Shown here: positions 1 to 11,384 of the stretch, piece after piece | Layout: each line of letters begins with the position of its first letter | Position numbering within the stretch: position 1 is the first letter of the stretch | Assembly (NCBI GenBank): GCA_922989275.2 | Contig: OV277857.1 | Coordinates: forward strand, 45,733,083-45,797,082 | Reading direction: 5' to 3' | Origin: Gari tellinella | Taxonomy: Eukaryota > Mollusca > Bivalvia > Cardiida > Psammobiidae | DNA: 64,000 bases | Made by a program: the position numbers and the translations under genes | The notes under the pieces: generated by a model | The model's input: the letters and a program-made list of their open reading frames with translations, nothing else | What the model was told of the DNA's origin: nothing | The model's database searches: none

Positions 1-130
1 CAAAATTTGGAGTATATACTATATTGCTTGGCATCGGTCGATCGGTATGTCAGTCGGCCGATAGACCAAACACGTTCCCTTCCTTTAAACCAAAGTTCTT
101 AAATTTAGTATGGAGATTTCAACACGTTGA

Positions 131-400
131 GTAAATGACCTCTATTTCTTTTGAGGTCAAAGGTCAAGTTAATTCAGTGATGTAATATTATTAATAACAA
201 AATATTTCCGATCCATATCACTCACTTCCTTGAACCTACAATTCTCATAATTGGTACGGATGTTTGCCATCGTACATGTAGTAAATGCTATCTATTTTTT
301 CAAAAACAGTGAGTCAAAGGTCAAGGTAATTCAGTAATCTGATCAATAACTCTCACTTCCTGCAAAGTCGACATAAGCATTACAAGTGCTTTCTTGTGAG
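131..400. repeat. Two degenerate copies of a ggtcaaaggtcaag repeat
   Basis: Two blocks about 150 bp apart both run agtaaatg-ctatctattt, then gtcaaaggtcaag, taattcagt and a later cactcacttcct. This is a molluscan-type degenerate tandem repeat without coding sense. Confidence 0.5.
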
Positions 401-586
401 TGTGTGTGTGTGACACAGAAATTTCTCGTCATGTATATATATTTCCTATACAAATATTGCAGACCAAGACCAGACACTCTGATCAGGGTCTGCAATGTCT
501 GTCATGTTTATAATGCTAAAAACTCAGTGCCTATATCAAATTTATGCAATGTATTTTGATAATCTGAATTATCCGATTTAATACAG

Positions 587-682
587 ATATCGCTGACCTT
601 GCTGTCCAGGATTCTCTTACTCGCATTGCCAACACCAACGAGTCTGCCACAAGAAGGCCAAAGACTGCAAGAGAAGTCATTG
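587..682 (+). CDS. Unidentified gene, exon n-2
   Basis: Entered in phase 1 (two bases complete the first codon) and left after one base of a codon. Reads from IADLAVQDSL to TAREVI. Canonical acceptor atacag and strong donor gtaagtac. Confidence 0.7.
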
Positions 683-2152
683 GTAAGTACAAATTGCACT
701 TTTGAATATCAGTTATGTCAAAGGAAACTACCAAATTTTATTCTTGACATAATACCCCTACACATTTATATATTATAGGCACATCTAACATTCGTTAGCA
801 ATACAATGTACTTAGATTCCAAAGACACACAGGTACTTACCAGGTACTTGTACTTGTAAATTTCTAAACGGATTTTCAAAATAAGTTGTCGTGCTTCCTC
901 CCTACAATTATGTTCAACCTATTCACGAATGCAATGTCTGCTTAAAATTTACTTCTGTTGTTTACTCAAAGTTTTGACAGAAAACTTAATGACGAATGAG
1001 AAACAGCTTGAATGCAGATCAGGCGTCGCATTACGCGGCATCTGATCTGGATTCAAGCTGTTTGCAGATTGCCCTTCCTATAAGCGCTGTATGTGTATTG
1101 AAGCCAGGCCGTATTTTCATTTATCCATTTAGTGTCAATCTCAACAACACAAATGTTTGACGTCATGGCTGCGAGCATGGTATGAGGGTTTATGTCGTCA
1201 TATATAGCAGTGGAATAATGAATACAAAATCGCGATAACCAAGCCCCGACACAGTTACCAATGGCATATAATTGATAGATAATAGTTTCATGACTAAATA
1301 TCTTTCGTTAACAGAGGCACTTGGACTGGGATCCTTTGAGAAGGATGGTAGCATGCCAAGGGTCGATATGTAAGTAAGTTATACTCTCTTTGTTTTAATG
1401 GCAGCTTAAATTCGGCTAAATTGTTATCTAGACTAGGCATCTTTCCCGTAACTTTGGACATGATACTCATTAATGAGCACGTTATGTACGCAATTCCCAA
1501 AATACTGAAAACAGTTTAGATCCAGATCAGACACCACTAGTAAGTCGGATTAGATTTTCGTCCTAACTGCTTTAGACTAATTGTTTTTGCCAACGGGCTG
1601 AGGAACATTTTAAGACATTAACTTTGTCGCATTCTTAAGAATAGACACTTCTTCTGATTGGGTAAGCATTTTGCTGCCTGTCACGATACAATATTATAGT
1701 GTAAACGATGGTTAATACAGTAATACCAGTTAATACTTGATATATACCATAACTGTTTGATAACTTGAATAGCCACAATACATGTACGTACTATATTGCG
1801 GAAATATATATATATAATGTCACCTACACACCTCATGATGTGAACAGTTGTGGCGATTGTCTCTTCGAGAAAATTCTAATGAATGGTCACACCTTTGGGG
1901 TTTTACAGTGTAATTATATGACTATTGTAAATTAAATAACTCCCTGGCCAGGATCTCTTTATGATTCTTTAATTTTTCTAAATATATTGGTAATAATTAT
2001 ATTGCTTAAATTAGTCAGCTTAATGAAACCTTTAGTTTTATAAATATGATGGATAGCGTAATACTGCAATCTTGATAATTACATGCCAGTTCTGCTTGGC
2101 ACTAATTACCATTTTCTCTTTCTTTTTCAGGAACCTATTTAGAAAAAAATGA
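587..2152 (+). CDS. 3' end of an unidentified gene (last three coding exons)
   Basis: Three exons join in one frame: 587-682, 1315-1369 and 2131-2152, ending at TGA 2150-2152. Acceptors are atacag, gttaacag and ctttttcag; donors are ATTG|gtaagt and GATAT|gtaagt. Intron phases are 1 and 2 and they match. The joined C-terminus is 57 residues, beginning IADLAVQDSLTRIANTNES and ending SMPRVDMNLFRKK. It is polar, with a basic end, and no transmembrane segment is visible. I do not recognise the family. The rest of the gene lies upstream of the window. Matching phases and strong splice sites make real exons likely; the function is unknown. Confidence 0.72.
1000..1066. repeat. Stand-alone H1 hairpin (AAACAGCTTGAA variant)
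   Basis: An imperfect palindrome: aaacagcttgaatgcagatc, a GC-rich centre at gcattacgcggc, then the complementary arm ending ggattcaagctgtttgc. It is the same hairpin module found inside several MITE families of the window, here without recognisable family TIRs. Confidence 0.7.
1315..1369 (+). CDS. Unidentified gene, exon n-1
   Basis: A 55-nt exon reading EALGLGSFEKDGSMPRVD once the split codon is completed. Acceptor gttaacag and donor gtaagtaag. It ends after two bases of a codon, which the next exon completes as Met. Confidence 0.7.
2131..2152 (+). CDS. Unidentified gene, terminal coding exon
   Basis: Only 22 coding bases after a long pyrimidine tract (tttctctttctttttcag). Reads (M)NLFRKK then TGA. 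The AT-rich downstream sequence is presumably 3' UTR, but no clean polyadenylation signal was identified. Confidence 0.68.
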
Positions 2153-2580
2153 AGAAAAACAAACTAAAAAAATATTTTTTTATGCGCATTTTTCAGAGTA
2201 GCCAATACTTTTTCTCGTATGACTTTTTTTAATCAAAACATATATGAAAATGGAAGGCACGACAGTTCTTCACGCTAAATATGCTTTAATATTTCACGAT
2301 GCATTGTTTTATTAGAATCATTGTTCATAAAAGCCTTCTCTTTTTCTATTAGTTTGTATAATTTGTTCTGGTCACAACAAACGGTTGATATCTGATACGA
2401 TTATGATTTCTGCTAATTTTCTCTCATTAACAACAATTTCCCGTGTAACACGTGTCTCCTTACCGATACATCATCGGAATGTGGGAATTAGCCTGGCCTG
2501 TCTCTAAAGCTAGTTCGGGACCGGTTAATACCTGCCACAAAGCACCTCTCATCATTCACATTCCATCAGCTATCACATCA

Positions 2581-2784
2581 TATCTAAGGTAACCTCTGGT
2601 GCGGCCTGATATCCCGTAAGTTAATATCTGTCATCTAAGGTAACCTCTGGTGCGGCCTGATATCCCGTAAGTTAATACCTGTCATCTAAGGTAACCTCTG
2701 GCGCGGCCTGATATCCCGTAAGTTAATACCTGTCATCTAAGGTAACCTCTGGCGCGGCCTGATATCCCGTAAGTTAATACCTGA
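2581..2784. repeat. 51-bp minisatellite, four copies
   Basis: Four head-to-tail units beginning atctaaggtaacctctgg, at 2581, 2632, 2683 and 2734. They differ at only a few positions (tgcggcc versus cgcggcc). Low divergence indicates recent expansion. Confidence 0.9.
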
Positions 2785-3470
2785 CAACATGTGGGTGGGT
2801 CATTATTCATCAATGGTCGCACTAGTGGTGTATTGTGAAGAAAACGTTTGTGCATGGGTAAAATGGCGTTGGTGTTTGGAAAGTAGAGAGGATCATAATG
2901 TATCATATATCAATCAACTGTGATGAACAGACCCTAGTATATCAACTGTTAGGAAATACTGGTTCTTTTGTGAACTGTTGTTCAAAGAAAGCGGTGTGTG
3001 AGAAACCTTTTTTGGAGCAGGAGTCAGCTTTGGAGGGCTGTCGTTAAATTTCGTTTTCGGCGTACCTTTTGTTTTGGTAAATATGTTTCATTAAATTGAT
3101 ACAAAGCCTACACTTGTATAAAAATAACTCAATTTTATCATAAAATAAGACAAAATTTCTACTTTTTGTGTTTCGGATTGAGTTGGCTACTCTGATAATG
3201 TGCAAATTTATATTCATAAAAATCAAAATACTGGCAAGTGACAATACTATGTATACAACCCATACATAGAGCAAATAATAAAATATAAATTGCCAGAAAA
3301 AAGGCTATGTGTTTTCATTTATATGTTTCCCTATTTTGTTTTACAGTTAAACAAATCGAAACGTAAAATGAAAACAATACAGTAAAGACACAAGAATGTT
3401 GATTGAATAATTTAATGATTTGTAAAGCTTTTCTCCAATAAAGGCAATTGCGCATATCAACTTTATCCAA
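2785..3470. other. No recognisable feature
   Basis: AT-rich sequence. The only long open frame, on the minus strand at 3044-3274, has biased composition and no family resemblance. I see no gene here. Confidence 0.4.
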
Positions 3471-3479
3471 CTGTGTTTT

Positions 3480-3740
3480 GGGCAGTGCTTAAGGCAAGAT
3501 GAATGTTTGGCAGAAAGCTCCTAATGGCACAGTCTGCATTACTTTCAACCTGCTTTAAGTGGTCAGCTATCTTCCAAACTAGAAACAAGTTATGGGGAAA
3601 TGGGTTAAACCCTTCCGAACTGGAAACCTCTCTAAACCAGAAAATGTGGTTGTCTTCACACATGACCGGTTTGAAAGGGTTTAACTGTATTGCATCCAGT
3701 GCCTTGCGATAAAATGAAACAAAAAAGCATTTTCCGTCTG
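3480..3740. repeat. Degenerate H2-type element
   Basis: Carries diverged H2 hairpin sequence (agtctgcattactttcaacctgctttaagtgg, within 3530-3563) and the associated ctagaaacaagttatgggga tail also seen near 22.7 and 40.37 kb. Open frames here on both strands are by-products of the repeat. Confidence 0.5.
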
Positions 3741-3839
3741 AACTCACTAATCCTTGAAACATCATATGGGAAGTGGCCGTTTCAATTAAATTTAGTTTTT
3801 TTTGGCCCCGCTCGATTGTTTTTGGTCTGTCTTTTAGTC

Positions 3840-4280
3840 CGTCTGTCATTACACAACTTTAACCTTGGCCATTACTTTGGAACTACATAGGATAGAGACT
3901 TTATATGTGGACTGTTTACTCCGCTCAAAAAGCTTAGTACAACTTTGGTCATGCTCTACGAAGGTCAAAGTCATTTAGAGGTAAAATAGGGTGAATTTTA
4001 CATTGGCCATAATTTTTGAACTGCGTGAGATAGAGACTTTGTATTTTGAATGCGTACTCAAGAAGCTTTTGGGCTCTTGCACAACCTGGGTCATATTCAA
4101 CAAAGTTCAAGGTCATTCAAAGGTCAAATACGTTTAGTTAAACAATGCCAATAACTCTGTGATCATTTCTAAATTTAGAAATAAATTAGTTCTCAATATG
4201 ACAATCGTTGTTATCACGACGACGTCAACTAACATAAAGATGGCGTCATGATGCTATGGTGATGATGGTTTTGAATGAGA
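3840..4280. repeat. Dispersed repeat (gagatagagactttgta / gatgctatggtgatgatg)
   Basis: Contains ttggccat, agatagagactttat and aaggtcaaagtcatt blocks, ending in aatttagaaataa and gatgctatggtgatgatg. The same order recurs at about 7.56-8.43 kb, so this is one dispersed repeat family. Confidence 0.6.
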
Positions 4281-4361
4281 GATTTCTATAGATTCGCCAG
4301 ACTTTTTGTTTTACATAGTTTTAATACTTTCAATTAAAAAAAACAATTGAAGTACATAATA

Positions 4362-4606
4362 CAGTGGAAAATCTGTTATTCTTTCCCGTTTAAACGTAAA
4401 CGTACCAAACGCAAAACACTTAAACGTAGGAAAGTACAACTTTTTGACAATTCTGATAATTCATCTTTATCTTGGTGGCAAACAGGTTGGTGCCTGATCA
4501 GACGCCTGGTTACCCGGCGTCTGATCTGGCTCCAAACTGTTTGCATTGGAAATTACAGTTTTAGCGTAAACGCGTTTATTGGGAAATAATAACGTTTTCT
4601 CCACTG
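4362..4606 (+). mobile_element. MITE-A copy 1
   Basis: Non-autonomous DNA element. Ends are CAGTGGAAAATCTG and TTTTCTCCACTG, flanked by TA on both sides. The centre is the H1 hairpin (gcctgatcagacgcc / ggcgtctgatctggc). Consensus length is about 246 bp. TA target duplication and short TIRs suggest mobilisation by a Tc1/mariner-type transposase (inferred). It encodes nothing. Confidence 0.9.
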
Positions 4607-4679
4607 TACCTGCAGAATGAATTTACTTTTACAGTCAAATGAAAACACTTCAGTGACAAAGCATATCGGCGGCTTTGAA

Positions 4680-5060
4680 ACCGTTCTTGTTAACCATTTA
4701 TGATTGACAGGGTGTCCACAATTTTTTTAAGCAAAATTTCCTAATATTTCTCTGACAAAAATAAAATGTCCCTGACTAACCAACTCTGCGCGTACGGTTC
4801 AGACATGTGTTAGCCTCCTTCACCCAACCTGCTTTTATATCACCAACTGCAATAACCTTCTATTCATGTTTCATTTTTGTCTGTTTGCTTTCCTTTGACT
4901 TTACCTTCTTTTTTACTTGTTCTACATGTATACATCTACATGCATTTTCAAAACATGTTTACACTTTTGAATGAGTGCTTGACATGCATATCAAAATAAA
5001 GAAAAAGATGTTTGCTCTCATGGAGGACAATGCGATTGGGGGCACACGTTAGGGGCGTAG
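4680..5060. other. No gene seen; low-complexity AT-rich DNA
   Basis: Includes a short ttccctgac-type repeat fragment (4700-4780) related to sequence near 8.94-9.03 kb. No exon-like signal. Confidence 0.35.
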
Positions 5061-5079
5061 CTAAACAAAGTTAAGTGTT

Positions 5080-5465
5080 TGCAACTTTACTAGGGGGTCC
5101 GGGCAGGTCCCCGGGATTTTTTTTATTACTAAATGGTCTCTGGTGCGTTCCGGAGGACGTTTCGCACATCCAAAACAGGTAAATTACTAACATGAATTTA
5201 AGTAAGAATTCGACTTTCCAAAAAACATGAACTGCGTAATCTTCGATATTTTTGATAGATTATCTTCTGCATGGCCACATTTTTCCAACCCTTACTCCCT
5301 CCAATAATTGTATACACTCTTACTAGGAGGGGCAAGGGGCATGGTCCCCTAGGAACATTTTGATTCTCTGTGATGGTCTCTGGTGCGTTCTGGGGTCGTT
5401 TTGCACATTCAAAACAGGTAAATTCTAACGTAAATCTATGTAAAAATTCTGCCACTAAAATCTGC
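5080..5465. repeat. Direct repeat, two diverged units about 250 bp apart
   Basis: Both units contain ggggtcc or gtcccc, tggtctctggtgcgttc, ttgcacattcaaaacagg and taaattctaac-like blocks (5135-5215 and 5365-5455). Open frames crossing it are not conserved between the two units. Confidence 0.55.
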
Positions 5466-5527
5466 ATTCTCTTAAACCAGAGTAGTGGACAACCTGAAAC
5501 CTGTCCGCTGATCTGGATTCATACGGT

Positions 5528-6500
5528 TGTAACACGTGGGGCTTCTCAGCATCTAAACCATATCTACTTGTCATATTAGAATGGTGGGTGGGGTAGCACA
5601 TGTGATCGATTTTGTCTTTGTATTTTCTCTAATACATAATGTCATGCTTAAATAGCATAACGGTCAGATTAAATACTCACCATAAAACTGATGTGAGAAG
5701 TTTAAACTGGTTTGGAGTCATTGATTTTGGGTACAATAACGTTTTAACTTTGAACGAACTGGTTATATTTAATATTTCATTATTTCCTGTGTTTCGTAAT
5801 ATTCACTACGTTGTAAAAGTTGCGCCCCTCAAAGAGAGTACAGACGGAACTCATTTAAAGTCTTAATACTATTAATCTGATCTCTTCAATCAAATTTAAT
5901 ATTGGTGGGAAAAAGCAACGTTCTATTTTTGTAAACAACAGTTACTCTCGTCGATATCGTCATTCTAACAGTTGTTTATTTTCATTCTTTTCTTGCTGGT
6001 GTTGCTTAGGGACACCAGCGGATTTCGTTCTATTCTTGCTGGTGTTGAGTGGGTATATAAGGCCCTTGAGCTCCACAGTCACGGACTTCTGAGCGGACTC
6101 TGTTTTAGACCGGACGGATCTATGTTGGTGTAGCCCGTGAATTCAATTGACGAGAGTTGTAGAATACATGTTTCTGGTCCATATTTGCTAGCCGGTAACA
6201 CATGTTAATAGATTTAGATATAAGAGATCTAGATCTAGTTGAAGTCCGGATCTAGCTCTGTATATATTTTAGTGAATTAGAAGTTTGTAGTTTGATAGAC
6301 ATTTAGACCAATTGATAAAAGTATTGGTCTAAATAATAAACCTTGCTCGTCAGATTTAAATTTAATTTCGAATTGTTGTACTTCAATTTCTCAAAGATAA
6401 ATCCAGGTGATATCCTGACATAAATGAACGATCACCTGTCCTCGAATTAAATTGTTTAATTCGAGGAATTTACATTGAGATCTATCATCGTCCCGTTACA
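5528..6500 (+). mobile_element. Possible solo LTR (boundaries unproven)
   Basis: A TATA-like gtatataaggc at 6053-6063 is followed by a GC-richer leader and, about 275 bp on, by aataaacct at 6337, as in an LTR with U3, R and U5 parts. TGTAAC near 5528 and GTTACA at 6495-6500 could be the ends. No matching target duplication was found and no internal gag-pol lies nearby. An ordinary promoter is the alternative. Confidence 0.28.
6053..6063 (+). promoter_or_regulatory. TATA-like box
   Basis: The sequence gtatataaggc is followed by a relatively GC-rich 60-bp stretch, cagtcacggacttctgagcg. It resembles a core promoter and most likely belongs to the possible LTR. No host exon follows it. Confidence 0.35.
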
Positions 6501-6569
6501 CAGTCTTCACCTGTTATTTTAAATTTCTGTATATGCAGTAAAGAATTAATTGTTTTATTTATTCTGTTT

Positions 6570-7260
6570 TATATTTTATTTTCTCAACATACAAGCAAGT
6601 ACATGTACTAACAAAAGTAATGAGCATGGATATAGTTGGATGTAGTGCTTAAAATAAGTATGCCAAAATAGACAGTATTGCAAGCTTACCAAATCATTCA
6701 TGAAATTGATATCTCTTCAGAAGTATATTGGGCTTCAAAATGCAATTGATATCAGTCATTTCAGGCACTTTAACATTCAATAATATATACAAATATTTTC
6801 ATATCATTAAAATTTAAAGCACTTACGGAGACTTATATATGTGTTATGGAAGCTACAATAGACATATAGATACTTAATCATTACCATACATGCATGTTGT
6901 TTTAACCCTTTACTCCATAGATATGTATCATAATTAATGTTTTCTGTTCTCTAGTAGATGGTATCTTGAAGTGGGCTTAAAGTAAAACAGAACGCACATT
7001 TGGGCTCACTATGCTTTATTTTCAACCTGGTTTAAGTGGTCACCTCTCTTCAATACTAGAAATATACCATTGATTAAAGGGTTTAAAGTACCTGTGGCAT
7101 CTCTTTTGATATTTAATTTCACTGGTTTAGATATTTCCTACTTGTTAAAATGTCGTTTTATTTGCGCTTTATATTGCCTGTATCTATTGAATATTCATGT
7201 GTGAATAACGAATCTTGAACAGTATGACACTAATGCATTATTGTTTTCAGTTTGATCTTT
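6570..7260. other. No gene; AT-rich DNA with an H2 fragment
   Basis: Only 7000-7085 is recognisable, as a fragment of the H2-associated repeat (ctttattttcaacctggttt, ctagaaatata). The rest shows nothing. Confidence 0.35.
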
Positions 7261-7469
7261 AAAATTCTCTAGGGTAAACAGAGTAGTCCCTGTGTAGAGC
7301 TCCTACATGTTCTGTCTTTTCTGAATCCACTCTGTTTGCAAAGGTTTAAAAATACTGATTTTGTTCCCTTCTCACATAATGCGTGTTGTTTATTAATTTT
7401 GTTTGTTGACCATATTAAAAATTGGTTTGTTTGCTTGTTACCGAATATGTAATCCACATGAAATAAATT

Positions 7470-7495
7470 CGTTATTATTATTATTATTATTATTT
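7470..7495. repeat. (TTA)n microsatellite
   Basis: Short run of ttattattatt. Confidence 0.85.
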
Positions 7496-7559
7496 CATTT
7501 TGAAGCATATGCTTGTGAAGATACACGTATGAATATAATATCATTATCATCATTATACC

Positions 7560-8430
7560 CCAACACTGTGTGGTGGGGGCTATATAGGAAATGCCTTGTC
7601 CGTCTGTCGGTCCGTCCGTCCGTCGGTCCGTCGCATTTTTTCGGGACATTTGCATTTTTCTTGAAAACTATATACAATACCATTTTCAAACTTGGTATAC
7701 ATGTATATCATCAGTGTTATATGGGGACACTCAGTGACAGGTTTCATAACTCTTGCACAAAATTTGACATAATTATGCCCCTTTATAACTTCACATTTTG
7801 TTCCTTAATATGCACATCTGGTGGAAAGGGAGATAACTCATCCTATATTATGTCAAGTGACTAAGATGTGAATAGGAAGGGAGATAACTCATCCCAACTG
7901 GCCATAACACTCTGATCATGTGATCATTTCTAAATTTAGAAATAATTCCTCAATATGACATATGACAAACCTTGTTATGACAACGACGTCACCATGACGT
8001 CATGATGACATCATGATGCTATGGTGATGATGCATTTGAAAAATCTAGAAAAATCTTGTTTCTTTGTACATTTCCATCACAACAACAACAAGGAGTACAA
8101 TTATAACCTGCTGTATGATTTTACTTGAAAGCCTAATGAATACACTGCAGTGACAAAACACCTCGGGGGCATTTGTCACTTTCTGTGACACCTTGGCCAT
8201 AACTTTTTGATTACTTAAGATAGAGACTTTATATTTGGTATGTGCATTCACCTCAAGAAGCTCTTGAGTTAAGTAAAATTAGAGTCATGTCCGACAAAGG
8301 TAAAGGTCATTTAATGGTCATTTAGTGGTTACTCTGGGGGAAAGGGAGATAACTCATCCTATATTATTTCCATTGACTAAGAAGTGAGTAGGAAGGGAGA
8401 TAACTCATCCTACGTAACCGGGTGGTAGTT
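7560..8430. repeat. Molluscan-type dispersed repeat with gtccgtccgtc start
   Basis: Begins with a purine-rich tgtggtggggg and a (cgtc)n-like tract, then has gggagataactcatcc three or more times, agatagagactttatattt and gatgctatggtgatgatg. It parallels 3.84-4.28 kb. The 153-codon open frame inside is repeat sequence, not a gene. Confidence 0.65.
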
Positions 8431-8589
8431 ACGTTCAGGTAATGGGACGAATAAATAACTTCCGGTTTAGTTTTGTAGAGTGATTTCCCTTTTCTGTTAT
8501 GAATGTTTTTTCCGTTGAGAGTAGTATTGTCTCGATTATAAAATGTGATTATTTGATTTTCTCTGGATTAGTTCAGTGTTCTTTTCCAC

Positions 8590-8740
8590 GATCTGGTATG
8601 TCACTTTCTTATGTTATATGAAGTCGCGTATTTTTCCACAAGCATTGTCTTTGAATCGGGCGCGATTTGGTATGTCATTTTCTAACGTTGTATGAATTCG
8701 CGTATTTTTCCACATGCGTTGTCTTGGAATTAACGATATA
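8590..8740. repeat. 76-bp tandem duplication
   Basis: Two consecutive copies of a unit with ggtatgtca, ttctaacgtt-like, gcgtatttttccacatgc and ttgtcttggaat, offset about 76 bp, with point differences. Confidence 0.7.
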
Positions 8741-9059
8741 TTAGTAATATCAATTAAACAAACAAAACGTTATATTACGTTATATTGGCGCCTTGTGACA
8801 TGGAGGTTTCCTGTGGGGGTATCAATCACCTTTAGTGATAGTTCTAATTATTATTATAATGATTTTCAAACATGAAGAAACCGCCTTAACCTCTACTCTC
8901 AGTATGTGCTTTTATTTTTCATGGACTTGTAATTTCAAAATTTCCCCGACTCTTCCCTGATTTTTGCCAGAATTACGAATTCCCTGACAATTCCCCGACT
9001 TTGAAAAAATAATCCCTGACCGTGGCACCCTGAGTGTGCCTTTTAAAAAAATATATATA

Positions 9060-9305
9060 TTGTTGTTTGTTTCTATATACTGCTGCACACTGCAGGGGCA
9101 CTTATGAGGTGTACCAGAGACTATACCCGGCCGGTCACTTTATCCTGACTGACATGTCAGTCGTTAAGCTAACCTGAAATCCTGAGTGCCAATGAGGGAA
9201 GCCATTACTTCCATTTTTAAGTTTTGGGTTTGACCCAGCCGGGGATTGAACCCGCAACCTTCAACACTGCAAGCAGACACTCTACCACTAAGCCACACAG
9301 CCGGT
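9060..9305 (-). mobile_element. tRNA-derived SINE-like element
   Basis: On the minus strand the 5' part (9303-9232) resembles a tRNA: an A-box-like gtggcttagtggtagag, the anticodon region ctgcttgcag (TGC), and a B box ggttcaatcc. It cannot form a full acceptor stem. An unrelated body with cctcattggcactcagg follows. This is the structure of a SINE or tRNA-derived repeat rather than a functional tRNA gene. Confidence 0.55.
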
Positions 9306-9672
9306 AAATGGAAATAAGAAATAGTTCTCGACCTTAAACAGAATGTCCCTGTAAGGACCTAATCAGCTTAGGTGACATGCACCGTGTTAAATCAGGGCTG
9401 CCATAAGTCGATCATGAAACATCCTAAGATTTCCAAATTTTCAAATGCGATTACTTGGATCAGGTTGCAAATGAAGCAGAACGGACCTTAAGGCTCATTC
9501 TGCTTTACGTCCAGCCTTATGTAAGCCACCATCTGCTAGAATGAAAATTCAAAGATTTCGGAAAATCCAGAGGAATGGCAGCCCTTCTGTTTGTAAATGA
9601 CGTGTAAAATCGTAAGTCGTAACTAGGGTTTAATTAGTTATGATGTTTTATTTTGAGTCATACAAGGGAATA

Positions 9673-9878
9673 CAGAAAAAACCTCTCTGTCACGACCACT
9701 AAAACGAAGGCTAATTGATTTTTTAAAAGACAGGTGACAGCTTTAAGCAAGGTGACAGTCAAACAGAAAGCTCCTTAAGGAGCTTTCTGTTTTACTGTCA
9801 CATTGCTTTAAGCAGTCACCTGTCGTAAACACCTAATAATAAAAACAGTTTAGTGGTCGTAATAGAGAGGTTCTACTG
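9673..9878. mobile_element. MITE-B copy 1
   Basis: Inverted ends are acctctctgtcacgaccact and tagtggtcgtaatagagagg, with TA on both sides. The core is an almost perfect hairpin (H3): gcaaggtgacag-taaaacagaaagctcc, mirrored as ggagctttctgttttactg. It encodes nothing. Confidence 0.85.
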
Positions 9879-9984
9879 TATATGTAAGCGGTATCTTTAT
9901 ACAGGGTGAATGTAAAACCAGACAGAGCCTGTAAAATGTGATTACAATGAGTAAAAATTATTTACGGCTACTAAAATATGTTAA

Positions 9985-10135
9985 TTATTAGATATGTACG
10001 ACAAGCGACTGTTTAAAGCAAGGTGACAGTAAAACAGAAAGCTCATGTCACCCTTGCTTTAAGCTGCCACCTGTATTTTATACACCATATTAAATTTTGC
10101 CATCGATTAAGTGGTCGTAATGGATCGGCTTACTG
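9985..10135. mobile_element. MITE-B copy 2 (5' truncated)
   Basis: The H3 hairpin at 10015-10070 and the right arm ending gtggtcgtaatgga...tactg are present. The left TIR is lost and part of the hairpin is deleted. Confidence 0.7.
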
Positions 10136-10147
10136 TATTTCCTTTTA

Positions 10148-10470
10148 CAGTACTGAACCTTATTAAATTTAATTGATAATCGCAAGCGAATTGCCATCGA
10201 ATTGCCATCGAATCGCGCGCTTCAAAAAACAAATCCTACGTTTGAATATTTGTACGCGAATTTTCCGAAGCGGTTGTGACAAAAATGGAATCGAAAAAAA
10301 TAACGAAGGCGTATTTGCAAACATTTGTGAGACACACCATTCAAGAAAACTTACCCGAGGGTAAAGTTAGTACTTTGAATCGCAAGCGAATTGCCATCGA
10401 ATTGCAAGCAAATTGCCATCGAATTGCAAGCGAATCGCAAAAATTGTTAATTTAATAAGATTCAGTACTG
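10148..10470. mobile_element. MITE-D with internal GAATTGCCATC repeats
   Basis: Inverted ends are cagtactgaaccttattaaa and tttaataagattcagtactg, flanked by TA. Inside are repeated atcgaattgc and gcaagcgaattgc blocks near both ends. The 63-codon open frame within is incidental. Confidence 0.8.
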
Positions 10471-10513
10471 TATCCTGTTAAACAAGTCGCAGGACTATTG
10501 CGCCATGAATTAT

Positions 10514-10877
10514 TTTTTACTTTCATCCAGCGTTATGGTGTCACATGCTAAGTAATCGTTCACGCGATTATCAACTGTATGTATGTACGTACTGTTGAGA
10601 TTAGTCAATACAATGTTATAAACTTATAAATGCTTTACTTTCATCCAGCGTTATGCTGTCACATGCTAAGTAATAGTTCAAGCGATGGTGAACTGTATGT
10701 ATGTACGTACTGTTGATATTAGTCAATACAATGTTATAAACTTATAAATGTTTTACTTTCATCCAGCGTTATGCTGTCACATGCTAAGTAATCGTTCAAG
10801 CGATGGTGAACTGTATGTATGTACGTACTGTTGAGATTAGTCAATACCATATTATTAACTTATAAATGCGTTCATCC
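10514..10877. repeat. 118-bp tandem repeat, three copies
   Basis: Units begin tttcatccagcgttatg at 10521, 10639 and 10757. They contain ctgtatgtatgtacgtactg and end at ataaacttataaatg. Copies differ by a few substitutions only. Confidence 0.9.
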
Positions 10878-10890
10878 AAAAAAACAACTA

Positions 10891-11130
10891 CAGTGGAGAA
10901 TCTGTTATTCTTTCCCGTTTAAACGCAAACGTACGCAAACGCAAAACACTAAAACGTAGAAAAGTACAACTTTTTGACAATTCTGATAATTCATGTTTAT
11001 CTTGGTGGCAAACAGTTTGGAGCCTGATCAGACGCCGGGTTACCCGGCGTCTGTTCTGGCTCCAAACTGTTTGCACTGCAAATAATAGTTTTAGCGTAAA
11101 CGCGTTTATTCGGAAATAATAACGTTTTCG
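10891..11130 (+). mobile_element. MITE-A copy 2 (right end missing)
   Basis: Intact left TIR CAGTGGAGAATCTG and H1 core. The right side stops at aacgttttcgg without ccactg and abuts another foldback sequence. Confidence 0.88.
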
Positions 11131-11139
11131 GCATGGTTT

Positions 11140-11275
11140 TCAATCATGTGATTGGTCAGAATTGAGATCTTGCTTAATTCTGACTGATACACTGCTTGAG
11201 ATTGATTGCTCAAATCTAACCAATTAAATGCTTGAGCGATCTCAGACTCAACTCAAATTCTTTACAGCTTTGGAT
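11140..11275. repeat. Foldback repeat (gcttgag / ctcaagc type)
   Basis: An imperfect palindrome containing gattggtcagaatt, attgctcaaatct, taaatgcttgagcgatctc and gactcaactcaaa. The same motifs recur at 23765-23885 and 37680-37785. Confidence 0.6.
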
Positions 11276-11384
11276 CCTGGAATCAGACTGCCACCCAGAG
11301 TTTTAATAAATCATACACATTAAAAAGAACCTGGCCTTGATTAATCCATTTGGGCCCACGATCCCATATAAAAGCGACATAGGC

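Noticed and set aside
7403..7864. 153-codon open frame
   Set aside because: It crosses a microsatellite and a gtccgtccg-type dispersed repeat and shows no domain.
8780..8800. tggcgccttgtgacatgg as a retrovirus-like primer-binding site
   Set aside because: No LTR pair, gag-pol or plausible matching tRNA end could be shown.
9232..9303. tRNA gene with TGC anticodon on the minus strand
   Set aside because: The acceptor stem does not pair properly and the sequence continues into a SINE-like body.
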